From NCBI GenBank assembly GCA_017436185.1, contig JAFSDP010000003.1, positions 62,001-126,000 on the forward strand: a stretch of 64,000 nt of DNA. The letters run 5' to 3'. Origin of the DNA: Alistipes sp. (lineage in GTDB: Bacteria; Bacteroidota; Bacteroidia; Bacteroidales; Rikenellaceae). The notes under the pieces were generated by a model. The model saw only the letters and a list, made by a program, of their open reading frames with translations. It had not been told where the DNA came from and ran no database searches. The first letter of the stretch is position 1, and the number at the start of each line of letters is the position of its first letter. Both the position numbers and the translations under genes were made by a program. Below are positions 44,183 to 53,046 of this stretch, one piece after another.

Positions 44183-45043
44183 ATGCGTCAATTAAAAATT
44201 ACCAAGTCGATTACCAATCGTGAGAGTGCTTCGCTTGATAAGTACCTTCAGGAGATTGGTAAGGAGGAGCTGATTACCGTTGAGGAGGAGGTAGAACTCG
44301 CCCAACGTATCAAGAAGGGCGACCAGGAGGCCCTCGAGAAGCTGACGAAGGCCAACCTGCGCTTTGTGGTCTCGGTGGCCAAGCAGTACCAGAATCAGGG
44401 TTTGTCGCTGCCCGACCTGATCAACGAGGGTAACCTCGGTCTGATTAAGGCCGCCGAGAAGTTCGACGAGACCCGAGGTTTCAAGTTCATCTCGTATGCC
44501 GTGTGGTGGATTCGCCAGTCGATTCTGCAGGCCCTGGCCGAGCAGAGCCGTATCGTGCGTCTGCCGTTGAACCAGGTGGGTTCGCTCAATAAGATCAACA
44601 AGGCCTTTGCCCGCTTCGAGCAGGAGCACGAGCGCACCCCCTCGCCCGAGGAGTTGGCTACCGAGCTGGAGCTGCCGAAGGAGAAGGTGACCGACACGCT
44701 GCGTGTGGCAGGTCGTCACGTTTCGGTGGATGCCCCCTTTGCCGATGGTGAGGACAACTCGCTGTTGGATGTGTTGGTCAATCCCGACTCGCCCAACGCC
44801 GACCGTGGCCTGATCAACGAGTCGCTCTCGACCGAGGTGGACCGTGCCTTGGAGACCCTCACGGAGCGTGAGCGTGACATCATCAAGTACTTCTTCGGCA
44901 TCGGTTGCTCGGAGATGACCTTGGAGGAGATTGGCGAGAAGTTCGACCTTACGCGCGAGCGTGTCCGCCAGATCAAGGAGAAGGCCATCCGTCGCCTGCG
45001 CCACTCGTCGCGCTCGAAGCTGCTGAAGTCCTACCTCGGCTAA
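44183..45043 (+). CDS. rpoD: Primary sigma factor (sigma-70, Bacteroidota type)
   Basis: 286 residues with regions 1.2 ([16 protein letters not shown]), 2 ([37 protein letters not shown]), 3 and 4 ([22 protein letters not shown]), but no region 1.1. This short form is the housekeeping sigma of Bacteroidota that reads the TTTG/TAnnTTTG promoters found all over this window. The ~115 bases between the preceding terminator and the ATG hold no recognisable consensus box. It ends at a bidirectional hairpin shared with the convergent GH28 gene. Confidence 0.95.
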   Translation: MRQLKITKSITNRESASLDKYLQEIGKEELITVEEEVELAQRIKKGDQEALEKLTKANLRFVVSVAKQYQNQGLSLPDLINEGNLGLIKAAEKFDETRGFKFISYAVWWIRQSILQALAEQSRIVRLPLNQVGSLNKINKAFARFEQEHERTPSPEELATELELPKEKVTDTLRVAGRHVSVDAPFADGEDNSLLDVLVNPDSPNADRGLINESLSTEVDRALETLTERERDIIKYFFGIGCSEMTLEEIGEKFDLTRERVRQIKEKAIRRLRHSSRSKLLKSYLG

Positions 45044-45060
45044 CGAGCACGAAACGCTAC

Positions 45061-45105
45061 ACAACAACAAAGCCTGTTCCATTGCGGAGCAGGCTTTGTT
45101 GTTGT
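45061..45105. terminator. Bidirectional terminator between rpoD and the GH28 gene
   Basis: ACAACAACAAAGCCTG (45061-45076) and CAGGCTTTGTTGTTGT (45090-45105) are exact complements around a 13-base loop, placed between two convergent stops. There is no pure T run, but both sides are T-rich. Confidence 0.78.
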
Positions 45106-45119
45106 AGGTGGGGGTGTGA

Positions 45120-46526
45120 TTACTTCTTGTCCCCCTCGAAAACCTTGTCTTTGGCGCTGGCTGTGGTCGGAACACCGGCATAGCCGCCCAGGTTGCAGTC
45201 CGTGAAGCAGATTCCCTCGGCGTGCTCCATCGAGAGGCCGATCTTCGCCTCGTCCACCTTCACTCGGCTAAAGTGCACGTTGTGAATCTTCTCCTGCTCG
45301 GTGCCCTGCAACACGATGGCTGCGGCACGGGCCTTTTGGCAGCTCACATCCTCGACGTAGATGTCGTGTACGGCCGTGAAGTGGTGGTTGTCCAGCCCCT
45401 CGCCGGCATACATCGAGGTGAGGAAGATCAGATCCTCCACCTCTCCAAACGAGCAGTTATTGACAAAGATGTTGCGGATGAAGCCCCCTCGGTCGGGGTT
45501 GGTCTTGATGTAGAGGCCACGCTTGCAGTAGCCGCCGTAGGTGCAGTTCTCGATAAAGACATTCTCCACGCCCGACGACATCTCGCTGCCCAGCACCACG
45601 CCGTGCAACCCCTTGAAGCGGCAGTTGCGGATGATGATGCCCGACGAGGGGGTGGCGGTCGCACGGCCGTCGTCGTCACGACCGCTCTTGATGGCCACGT
45701 TGTCGTCGCCGTTGTTGAATTCGATGTTCTGAATCAGCACATCCTGGGCATACTCGGGGTCGATACCGTCGTTATTGACCAGCTTGGCATCGTAGCGAAT
45801 GGCGTCGCAGATGATGTTGCGCGACTTCAACAGATGGATGCACCAGAAGGGGGCATTGGTGATAAAGACCCCTTGGATGGTCACCTGCTCACACTCGTAG
45901 AACTGGATAAGTTGGGGACGCAGGTAGTGTCCCTCGCCAAAGTTACGCTCCGCAACGGGCGTTTGGGTGTGGTTGTAGTGGCGGCTCAGATCCTTGCTTG
46001 CGCCCTGTTGCCCCTTCCAGGTGGCAAAGGTGGTGGCGGCATTGCCGTCGATGGTGCCTTGGCCGATGATGGCGACATTCTTCAGCCCTCGGCCGTAGAT
46101 GAAGGGGCTGTAGTTCTGCACGAAGGTCCCCTCCCAGCTCGTCTCGACGATGGGCAGGTAGTAGCTCGGCTCGGGCGAGAAGCGCAGCACGGCGCCCGCT
46201 TCGAGGTCGAGGCAGAGGTTATCAATGAGGTGAATCGGCCCGCAGAGGTAGTATTCGCCGGCGGGAATGACCAGACGAGCACCGCCCAACTCCTTGGCTC
46301 GGGCGATGGCACGATCGAAGGCGGGCTTGGCATCGGTGATGCCGTCGGCAACCACTTCGAAGTCGGTCAAACGAAGCTCTTGGGTCGGTATGGTGGCACC
46401 GGTGATGCGTGCCAGAATGGCATCACGCATCGCCTCACGGTCGAGCGTCGGGGTCGAGGTTGAGGTCGGGGTGGTGCAGGCGGCCAGCGATAGGAGGGCA
46501 GCAACGAGAATCAGCAATCGTTTCAT
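45120..46526 (-). CDS. Glycoside hydrolase family 28 (polygalacturonase-like) lipoprotein
   Basis: 468 residues from ATG at 46526 (the longer frame runs through ung). Lipobox LSLAAC, cysteine near 17. Parallel beta-helix with the GH28 signs NNDGIDP (NTD position), FNNGDDNVAIKSG (the catalytic DD), LHGVVLGSEMSSG (GHG position, where Gly-His-Gly becomes Leu-His-Gly) and RGLYIKTNPDRGG (RIK position). Cleaves galacturonan-type pectic glycans at the cell surface or periplasm. No SusCD pair is near. It is 13 bases behind ung, an unusual neighbour. Confidence 0.9.
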   Translation of the reverse strand: MKRLLILVAALLSLAACTTPTSTSTPTLDREAMRDAILARITGATIPTQELRLTDFEVVADGITDAKPAFDRAIARAKELGGARLVIPAGEYYLCGPIHLIDNLCLDLEAGAVLRFSPEPSYYLPIVETSWEGTFVQNYSPFIYGRGLKNVAIIGQGTIDGNAATTFATWKGQQGASKDLSRHYNHTQTPVAERNFGEGHYLRPQLIQFYECEQVTIQGVFITNAPFWCIHLLKSRNIICDAIRYDAKLVNNDGIDPEYAQDVLIQNIEFNNGDDNVAIKSGRDDDGRATATPSSGIIIRNCRFKGLHGVVLGSEMSSGVENVFIENCTYGGYCKRGLYIKTNPDRGGFIRNIFVNNCSFGEVEDLIFLTSMYAGEGLDNHHFTAVHDIYVEDVSCQKARAAAIVLQGTEQEKIHNVHFSRVKVDEAKIGLSMEHAEGICFTDCNLGGYAGVPTTASAKDKVFEGDKK

Positions 46527-46539
46527 AGGGGTGTAGTTA

Positions 46540-47202
46540 TTACCAGTTAATCGGGGTTTGTCCGTGGGCGATGAGGTAGTCGTTGGCCTTCGAGAAGTGC
46601 TTGCAGCCCCAGAAACCACGATAGACCGAGAGGGGTGAGGGGTGGACACTCTTCAGGATGCAGTTCTTCTGCGGATCGGCAATGGCCCCTTTGCGCTGGG
46701 CGTAGCTGCCCCACAGCAGATAGACGATGCCCTCCTTGCGGGCGGCAATGGCACGCACTACGGCATCGGTGAACTGCTCCCAGCCTCTGCCTGCGTGTGA
46801 GGCGGCTTCGTGCTCACGCACCGTCAGCACGGCGTTCAGCAGCAGTACCCCCTGCTCGGCCCATCGGTCGAGGTTACCCGACGAGGGGATGGGGGCACCG
46901 GTGTCGGTCGAAACCTCCTGAAAGATGTTGCGCAGCGAGGGAGGGAAGGGGACTCCGTCGGCCACCGAGAAGCACAATCCGTTGGCTTGGCCCGGACCGT
47001 GATAGGGATCTTGGCCGATGATGACCACCTTCAGCTTCTCGACGGGACACTTGTCGAAGGCTCGGAAGATGTTGCTGCCTCGGGGGTAGATGCGGCGGGT
47101 GGCATACTCCTCCTTAACGAACGAAATCAGCTCCTCGAAGTAGGGCTTATCGAACTCCTCTTTGAGGAGCTCTTTCCAATCTTGGGCTATTTTTACCTCC
47201 AT
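46540..47202 (-). CDS. ung: Uracil-DNA glycosylase
   Basis: 220 residues from ATG 47202. GQDPYHGPGQANGLCFSV holds the catalytic Asp of the water-activating loop and HPSPLSVYRGF the catalytic His; GSYAQRKG is also conserved. Family 1 UDG, removes uracil from DNA. Normal length. The upstream 50 bases carry TATCTTTA (one mismatch to the -7 box), back to back with the promoter of the alkaline phosphatase gene. Confidence 0.96.
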   Translation of the reverse strand: MEVKIAQDWKELLKEEFDKPYFEELISFVKEEYATRRIYPRGSNIFRAFDKCPVEKLKVVIIGQDPYHGPGQANGLCFSVADGVPFPPSLRNIFQEVSTDTGAPIPSSGNLDRWAEQGVLLLNAVLTVREHEAASHAGRGWEQFTDAVVRAIAARKEGIVYLLWGSYAQRKGAIADPQKNCILKSVHPSPLSVYRGFWGCKHFSKANDYLIAHGQTPINW

Positions 47203-47216
47203 ATTTTTTTCGGTTG

Positions 47217-47251
47217 TTTGGGTAAAGATAGACAATTTTTTCCTAATTTTG
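47217..47251 (+). promoter_or_regulatory. Promoter of the alkaline phosphatase gene (leaderless)
   Basis: TTTG at 47217-47220 and TAATTTTG at 47244-47251. Only four bases separate the box from the ATG at 47256, so the message probably begins at or next to the start codon. Confidence 0.6.
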
Positions 47252-47255
47252 TGCT

Positions 47256-48329
47256 ATGAAGCGATTTTTATATACCCTGACCGCCCTGACGCTGATGGCG
47301 TTGGCGGGTTGCTCGGAGCGTGAGCCCGAGGTGAAGAGCCTGATCTATCTGATTGGCGATGGTATGGGCTTGGCCCAGATGACGATGATCGAGGTCGAGG
47401 AGGACTATGCTCCGACCCCCTTCTCGCGTGCCGAGGCCGTTTCGCTGGTGACCACCCGCTCGGCCAACAACCGTGTGACCGACTCGGCAGCGGCAGGTAC
47501 GGCGTTGGCCTCGGGCTTTAAGACCAATAACTCGATGCTGGGTGTCACGCCCGATTCGGTGGCCGTGAAGTCGATGATGGAGATGGCTCGTGACGCAGGC
47601 AAGGCGACGGGTCTGGTGGTGAGTTGCTACCTGCAACACGCCACACCGGGGGCCTTCTATGCCCACCAACCGGGTCGCCATATGACCGAGCAGATTACCG
47701 ATGATTTGGTCGCTTGCAATTTCGATGTGATGATTGGCGGTGGCAGTCGTTGGCTTACCGACACTCACCGTGCCACCCTCACCGAGCGAGGTTATACCCT
47801 CTCGTTCGACCGTGAATCCTCATTGGCGGCCACCTCCCGACCGCTGCTTGCGATGGTCGAGGCGGAGTACCTGCCCCAGGCTCCCGAGCGTGGCGACTTC
47901 ATCCCCCGTGCCACCGAGAAGGCGTTGGCACTGCTTTCGGATAGCGACGAGGGCTTTATGCTGATGGTCGAGGGGTCGCAAATCGACGGTGCGGGTCACG
48001 GCAACGATGCCCCCTACCTCTTGGCCGAGATGCGTGATTTTGCCGAAGTGGTCGAGCTGGCCTTTAACTATGCCGATACCCATCCGGGTACGTTGGTGGT
48101 GGTGACGGCCGACCACGAGACGGGCGGCCTCTCGATGCCGAGCGGCAAGAGCGATTTCACCCTTTCCGAGAGCGGCATCGACTACCGTTTCGGCACGGGT
48201 TCTCACTCGGCTATTCGGGTGCCGGCCTACTTCTATGGCACGGGAGCCGACCGTTTCCCCGCTTTGATGGAGAATACGGAGTTGGCCGAACGGTTGATGC
48301 ACCTCTTAAAAATAAAGCCTGTCGAGTAA
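47256..48329 (+). CDS. Alkaline phosphatase, lipoprotein
   Basis: 357 residues with lipobox LALAGC (Cys19). YLIGDGMGLAQM holds a metal-binding Asp, VTDSAAAGTALASG the catalytic serine, and TADHETGGLSM and GSHSAIRVPAY the remaining metal ligands of the PhoA family. Short relative to E. coli PhoA (about 450), like other Bacteroidota lipoprotein phosphatases. Located in the periplasm or on the outer membrane; releases phosphate from monoesters. The stop codon lies inside the terminator loop. Confidence 0.93.
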   Translation: MKRFLYTLTALTLMALAGCSEREPEVKSLIYLIGDGMGLAQMTMIEVEEDYAPTPFSRAEAVSLVTTRSANNRVTDSAAAGTALASGFKTNNSMLGVTPDSVAVKSMMEMARDAGKATGLVVSCYLQHATPGAFYAHQPGRHMTEQITDDLVACNFDVMIGGGSRWLTDTHRATLTERGYTLSFDRESSLAATSRPLLAMVEAEYLPQAPERGDFIPRATEKALALLSDSDEGFMLMVEGSQIDGAGHGNDAPYLLAEMRDFAEVVELAFNYADTHPGTLVVVTADHETGGLSMPSGKSDFTLSESGIDYRFGTGSHSAIRVPAYFYGTGADRFPALMENTELAERLMHLLKIKPVE

Positions 48330-48342
48330 GACAGGCTTTTTT
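48314..48342. terminator. Bidirectional terminator, phosphatase/tonB-like
   Basis: AAAGCCTGTC pairs with GACAGGCTTT around GAGTAA; the stop codon of the phosphatase lies in the loop. T runs on both strands, so it also ends the convergent ricT-gldH-trmB-tonB unit. Confidence 0.88.
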
Positions 48343-48350
48343 CTTGGCGG

Positions 48351-48881
48351 TTACCACCCGAATCCTGAACGGCGGTGGGTGAGATTGCTTGAGTTTTGGT
48401 TGTCGAGTTGCGGTTGTGTCTTCTGATTGTTGCCCGAGTAACTGCCGTTGCTCATCTCGGGGTTCCGATAATGGGCCGGGATGCGGAACAAGAGCGGCAG
48501 ATAGTAGCGCACACGTACCGGCTTACCGTCTTTCATTCCGGGGGTCCAGCGAGGGGAGTAGCGCAAGATACGCTCTAACTCTTTGTCGCACATCGGATGC
48601 ACGCTCTGCACAATTTCGATGTTGCTGACACGACCATCCTTTTCGATGACAAACGAGGCAATCATCGTCCCTTCGATGCCCTTTTCGAGCATATATTTCG
48701 GATAGCCGATTTTGGTGGCTACCCACTGGCGAAAGTCGTTCAGCGTGCCACCCTTCTTGAAGGTGGGGTGGACATCAATGTGCTCTTCGATGGGGGCATC
48801 GTCTGTCTGTTTGGCCTCTTTTTGTGCCATTGTGTGGAGCGTAAGGCCCAACATCAACAGGAGAAGCAGTAGTCGTTTCAT
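48351..48881 (-). CDS. TonB-family C-terminal domain protein
   Basis: 176 residues. Signal-peptide-like start (LLLLLLMLGLTLHTMAQ) instead of the usual N-terminal anchor plus proline-rich spacer; then a TonB C-terminal domain with YPKYMLEKGIEGTMIASFVI, DGRVSNIEIVQSVHPMCDKE and RWTPGMKDGKPVRVRYYLPL. If the signal is cleaved the protein would be a free periplasmic domain rather than a true energy transducer. The tail is rich in N, Q and S. Last gene of the ricT unit, 30 bases after trmB. Confidence 0.82.
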   Translation of the reverse strand: MKRLLLLLLMLGLTLHTMAQKEAKQTDDAPIEEHIDVHPTFKKGGTLNDFRQWVATKIGYPKYMLEKGIEGTMIASFVIEKDGRVSNIEIVQSVHPMCDKELERILRYSPRWTPGMKDGKPVRVRYYLPLLFRIPAHYRNPEMSNGSYSGNNQKTQPQLDNQNSSNLTHRRSGFGW

Positions 48882-48911
48882 AGGGGACGGGTGTGAAAGA
48901 TTTTTTTGGTT

Positions 48912-49670
48912 TTAGAATGCTCGCTCACGGTTCTCTTCGTTGTCCTTCTCGCTGCGGTCGATCTCGTCGCCCTCCCACTCGAAGGGGGGGAACTCGGTGC
49001 GACCTCCCAGCCCGAAGCGCAGGTAGGTGATGGGCAGCCCCATCTCTAAAAAGCGGCTTTCGTAGGCGGTCTTGACCGAGAGGGTCTCATCGGCAAAGCC
49101 CGAGCCGTAGATGTCGTCGTTGGCCACCTCCAACGGCAGGTCGTAGTGCTCAACGAGCGCCTTCGTGTAGCCATAGAGGTGCTTCGAGTCGGTCTTGAGG
49201 TTGATGCGGCCCTCGGGGGCGAGCAGCTGTGCGTAGCGTGCCAAAAAGAGGGGCGACGTAAGGCGTTTCTTGGCACGACGGGTCTTGAGCTGCGGATCGG
49301 GGAAGGTGATCCAAATCTCGCTCACCTCGCCCGGGGCGAAGAGGTGAGTGATAAACTCGATGCGGGTACGCAGGAAGCCCACATTCTTCATCCCCTGCTG
49401 GGTGGCCGTCTTGGCACCTCGCCACATACGGGCACCCTTGATGTCGATGCCGATGTAGTTCGACGCTGTGTCTCGCTCGGCCAGGGCAACGGTATATTCT
49501 CCCTTGCCGCAACCCAACTCCAAAATGATGGGGCGGTCGTTGTGGAAGAAGTCACGGTGCCAATGCCCCTTCAAGGGGTGGTCTTGGGCGAAGACGGCAT
49601 CGAACTCGGGCTGCACGAAGCAGGCGAAGGTCTCGTTTTCGGCAAATTTGCGTAGTTTATCCTTTCCCAT
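48912..49670 (-). CDS. trmB: tRNA (guanine-N7-)-methyltransferase
   Basis: 252 residues from ATG 49670 (an eight-residue longer frame overlaps gldH). SAM-binding ILELGCGKGEYTVAL, GIDIKGARMWRG and the family signature WITFPDPQLKTRRAKKRL are present, with the C-terminal ETLSVKTAYESRFL. Methylates G46 of tRNA in the cytoplasm. 4 bases after gldH. Confidence 0.95.
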   Translation of the reverse strand: MGKDKLRKFAENETFACFVQPEFDAVFAQDHPLKGHWHRDFFHNDRPIILELGCGKGEYTVALAERDTASNYIGIDIKGARMWRGAKTATQQGMKNVGFLRTRIEFITHLFAPGEVSEIWITFPDPQLKTRRAKKRLTSPLFLARYAQLLAPEGRINLKTDSKHLYGYTKALVEHYDLPLEVANDDIYGSGFADETLSVKTAYESRFLEMGLPITYLRFGLGGRTEFPPFEWEGDEIDRSEKDNEENRERAF

Positions 49671-49674
49671 TGCT

Positions 49675-50106
49675 TTACTCTTTGAACAATACACCTACGG
49701 CCTCCACACGGTGGACGGGTCGCAGGGGTGTGATGATGAAATAGTAGTTGCCCGCTATCGGCAGTTGCACCCCACGGCGGTAGGAGATCTCCTCGACGGC
49801 GTGCAGCGAACTGATGCGGCGGGGTGGGGTGAAGACCAGGTGATGCAACTCCTCGGTGCGCAATGAATCGGGCGTGAGGGTCTCGATGCGGACCGTCAGA
49901 CTATCCTCCCGAAAGTCGGGGTCGAGCCTGAGAAACAACTTCAGCTCCCGCTCCGAGCGGGTATCTTGGTTGGGAACACGCACCACAACGCCCTCCTGCC
50001 AGCAGTTGCCGACCACATCCGCAACGTAGGCTTCACGCCCCGAGCCACAGGCGGTCAGAAGTAGCGATGCGATGAGCCACAGCCAACTATGTTTCAGACG
50101 CTCCAT
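49675..50106 (-). CDS. gldH: Gliding-motility lipoprotein GldH homologue
   Basis: 143 residues with lipobox LLLTAC (Cys20). The layout of a short lipoprotein with GNCWQEGV, NQDTRSERELKLFLRLDPDF and a C-terminal YYFIITPLRPVHRVEAVGVLF fits GldH. In gliding flavobacteria GldH is needed for motility; in gut Bacteroidales, which do not glide, its role is unclear. The ricT-gldH order is a recurrent Bacteroidota arrangement. 6 bases after ricT. Confidence 0.8.
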   Translation of the reverse strand: MERLKHSWLWLIASLLLTACGSGREAYVADVVGNCWQEGVVVRVPNQDTRSERELKLFLRLDPDFREDSLTVRIETLTPDSLRTEELHHLVFTPPRRISSLHAVEEISYRRGVQLPIAGNYYFIITPLRPVHRVEAVGVLFKE

Positions 50107-50112
50107 CGGCCG

Positions 50113-51600
50113 TTACTCCCCCTTGTTGCCACCCTCGTTGCGCGGCCCGTTGGGGTGCTGTGGACGACGATGGCGGTTATTGCGGTGGCGGTTGCCGTTG
50201 TGACGAGAACGCTCCTCGCCCCCCTCGGTGGCCGGCTGAGTGGACTGGCCGTTTTGGGGTGCCGACTGCTCGTTTTGCGGACGGGGCTGACGCTGCGGAC
50301 GACCCTTGCCCCCCTCACGACGCTCTGTTCGCTCACCCTTCTGGGGCTGCTCCTTGCTCTGCTCTGTTTTGGGTTGCTCTGTTTTAGGCTGCTCGGCCTT
50401 GGGCTGTTCGGTCTTGGGTTGTTCGGCACGCTGCTCACCCTTTGCTTGGCGCTTGCCCTTCGACTTATTCTTCTTCTTGCGCTTGGCCTTGTCGAAACGG
50501 GTGATGCTGTCCTCCTCCGAACGGTAGGTCGGCTCCTCAATCTGCTCGCCAATCTCTTCGTCGCCCTGCAACTTATCGACCTTGATACCGGCACGGTTCT
50601 CGGCCAAAATCTCCTCGACACGGCCAATCGAGAGGGTCGTGAGGTTCGAGAGGATATCTTTGCTCGACGAGAAGGTCATCGTACCGGCCAGGATATCGTT
50701 CTTGACCCAGAACCACTCGCCGTCGATGGTCTGCAGCGGCTCGCGCAGACGAGGGAAGGCCTTGCGTGCCTCGGCATAGACGTCGTACTCGTACATCATA
50801 CAGCACTTGAGTTTCGAGCACTGACCGGCCAACTTCTGGGGGTTGAGCGAGAGGTCCTGCGTGCGGGCGGCACCCGTCGTGACACTCGAGAAGGTGGACA
50901 TCCACGAAGCACAGCACAACTCACGACCACAGGCACCCAGACCACCGATGCGCCCTGCCTCCTGACGGGCACCAATCTGCTTCATCTCGATGCGGATGTG
51001 GAAACGCTCGGCAAAGACCTTGATCAGCTCACGGAAATCGACACGCTCGTCGGCGATGTAGTAGAAGATGGCCTTGATTTTGTCGCCCTGATACTCCACG
51101 TCGCCAATCTTCATATTCAGCCCCATATCAGCGGCAATCTGGCGCGAAAGAATCATCGTCTCGTGCTCCAGGGCGATGGCCTCCTGCCAACGCTCGATGT
51201 CATAGGGCTTGGCCTTGCGGTAGATCTTGCGGAACTCGCCGTTCTGGGGGTTGAAGCCCGTGCGGCGCATCTGTTTGAGGACCATATCGCCCGTGAGCGA
51301 GATGATGCCGATATCGTGGCCCGGAGCCGCCTCGACGGCGACGATGTCGCCACGCTTAAGCTCCAGATTATTGACATTTTGGTAGAATCCTCGACGGGTA
51401 TTCTTGAAGCGGACCTCGAAGATGTCGCACTCGCCGTGCTGGGGGTAGCTCTCGAGCCAATTCTCCTCGTGGAGCTTGAAGCACCCTTCCTTGGCCTCAG
51501 CCTCGAGCGTCTCGCCCCCCTCGATAAAGCAGCAGCCACGCCCCACAACGGGACGGCAACAACATTTTTTGGTCTTATCGGGTGTCTGATCGTATTCCAT
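50113..51600 (-). CDS. ricT: PSP1-domain protein (RicT/YaaT) with low-complexity tail
   Basis: 495 residues from ATG 51600. Cys-rich N-terminus (KKCCCRPVVGRGCC), then the PSP1 core with VFAERFHIRIEMKQIGARQEAGRIGGLGACGRELCC, SLNPQKLAGQCSKLKCCMMYE, the cysteine set that in B. subtilis RicT helps bind iron-sulfur clusters. The last ~120 residues are a charged, disordered tail with repeated EQPKT units and then Arg/Asn/Gly-rich sequence, suggestive of RNA binding. In Bacillus the Ric complex guides RNase Y. Has a consensus promoter at 51622-51652. Confidence 0.88.
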   Translation of the reverse strand: MEYDQTPDKTKKCCCRPVVGRGCCFIEGGETLEAEAKEGCFKLHEENWLESYPQHGECDIFEVRFKNTRRGFYQNVNNLELKRGDIVAVEAAPGHDIGIISLTGDMVLKQMRRTGFNPQNGEFRKIYRKAKPYDIERWQEAIALEHETMILSRQIAADMGLNMKIGDVEYQGDKIKAIFYYIADERVDFRELIKVFAERFHIRIEMKQIGARQEAGRIGGLGACGRELCCASWMSTFSSVTTGAARTQDLSLNPQKLAGQCSKLKCCMMYEYDVYAEARKAFPRLREPLQTIDGEWFWVKNDILAGTMTFSSSKDILSNLTTLSIGRVEEILAENRAGIKVDKLQGDEEIGEQIEEPTYRSEEDSITRFDKAKRKKKNKSKGKRQAKGEQRAEQPKTEQPKAEQPKTEQPKTEQSKEQPQKGERTERREGGKGRPQRQPRPQNEQSAPQNGQSTQPATEGGEERSRHNGNRHRNNRHRRPQHPNGPRNEGGNKGE

Positions 51601-51621
51601 AATGGTAGGTATATTTGGCTT

Positions 51622-51652
51622 CAAAGTTACAAAAACGAATTTAGAATTCAAA
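51622..51652 (-). promoter_or_regulatory. Promoter of the ricT-gldH-trmB-tonB unit
   Basis: On the minus strand TTTG (51652-51649), a 19-base spacer and TAACTTTG (51629-51622), 21 bases before the start codon. Full consensus match; the -33 box touches the stop region of the MATE gene. Confidence 0.8.
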
Positions 51653-51654
51653 AT

Positions 51655-53004
51655 TTAGACTACCGTGTGAATTTTTCGGCGGATGCGCCACATCATCAAC
51701 AGGGCGGCTGCCGAGAGTCCGAACGAGTAGCTGAGGAAGAATCCCGAGGCTCCCATTCCGCCAGGAATGCCGAGCAGGTAGCCCGCAGGCAGGTTGATGA
51801 GCCAGTAGGCCGTGAAGGCGATGGGCATAATGATTTTCACATCCTGCAAGCCGCGCAAGATGCCCACCGAGACATTCTGCATACCGTCCCATAGTTGGTA
51901 CAGGGCGACAAAGAACATCAGGTCGGCCGTGATGGCAATCACCTCCTCGTTGTCGGTGAACAGCCGTGGAATGTCGTAGCGCAAGAGAATGAAGACCAGC
52001 GAAGCAATGGCACTCCACAGCAACACCAGATGGTAGGTGGCGTGGGTGGCCAGACGCAGCTCCTCGCGATTGCGTTGTCCGTAACAGTGCGAAATGCGGA
52101 TGGTGGCAGCCGAGCCAATCGAGAGGATGACCATAAAGGCGCAGTTGCCCAGCGTGATGGCTATCTGGTTGGCACTCAACGATTCGGTGCCGAGCCAGCC
52201 AATCATTACGCTCGTACCGACAAAGGCCGACGACTCCAAAAACATCTGGCCGGCAATCGGCAGACCGATGGCCATCAGACGTGCCACCCGCTTACGACAC
52301 AAGGCCAAGAGTGAGAAGCCCTTCAGGTAGGCGGCGTACTGCTTGCGGTAGAGGAAGTAGATGAAGACCATCGCCGCCGAGGCTACGCGTGAAAGGGTTG
52401 TGGCCAGACCTGCACCCGTAGCACCCATCTCGGGAAGTCCCCAGTGACCATAGATCAGCAGGTAGTTGAAGCCGATATTCAGCGCATTGGCAATGATGGT
52501 GATGGTCATCACCGTCTTGGTGTTCCCCACCCCCTCCAAGAAGGATTTGAAGGCGTAGAAAAAGAGCATAAAGGGGACGCTGAACGAGAGCATCCGATAG
52601 TAGGGAATCGCCCCATCGACCACCTCGACGGGTTGGCCCATATAGTAGAGCAGCGGCGCAATGGCATACTGCAACACCCCCACACCGATGCCGAGCAGCG
52701 TGTAGAAGATGATGGCGTTGTGCAGCAGCAGCTTGCTTTCGTCGTGTTCGCCTCGGGCAAAGCGTTCGCCCACCAACGGCGTAAGACCCAATGCCACGCC
52801 GATGCAGCCAATCAGAATCAGAAAGGCCATCGAACTGCCGAACGACACCGCAGCCAACGGCAGCGGGTCGGCACCACCGTATTGACCCACCATCATCGTG
52901 TCGGCCAGCTGGGTGAGCATCTGGCCCACCTGCGTCAGGATGACGGGGATGGAGAGAGCGAGGTTTTTGCGGTATTGCTCTTTGTATTTGGCAAACAGCG
53001 TCAT
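51655..53004 (-). CDS. MATE-family efflux transporter
   Basis: 449 residues with twelve hydrophobic segments in two halves. ALSIPVILTQVGQMLTQLADTMMVGQYG at the start and FLIGCIGVALGLTPLVGERFARGEH are MatE-domain patterns, NorM-like. Exports cationic drugs or metabolites with sodium or protons. It begins 42 bases after thiL, likely cotranscribed. Substrate unknown. Confidence 0.92.
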   Translation of the reverse strand: MTLFAKYKEQYRKNLALSIPVILTQVGQMLTQLADTMMVGQYGGADPLPLAAVSFGSSMAFLILIGCIGVALGLTPLVGERFARGEHDESKLLLHNAIIFYTLLGIGVGVLQYAIAPLLYYMGQPVEVVDGAIPYYRMLSFSVPFMLFFYAFKSFLEGVGNTKTVMTITIIANALNIGFNYLLIYGHWGLPEMGATGAGLATTLSRVASAAMVFIYFLYRKQYAAYLKGFSLLALCRKRVARLMAIGLPIAGQMFLESSAFVGTSVMIGWLGTESLSANQIAITLGNCAFMVILSIGSAATIRISHCYGQRNREELRLATHATYHLVLLWSAIASLVFILLRYDIPRLFTDNEEVIAITADLMFFVALYQLWDGMQNVSVGILRGLQDVKIIMPIAFTAYWLINLPAGYLLGIPGGMGASGFFLSYSFGLSAAALLMMWRIRRKIHTVV

Positions 53005-53046
53005 AGGTCTTCGTGCTTGGGTAGTTGCGTCGTAGGATGTGAAACC

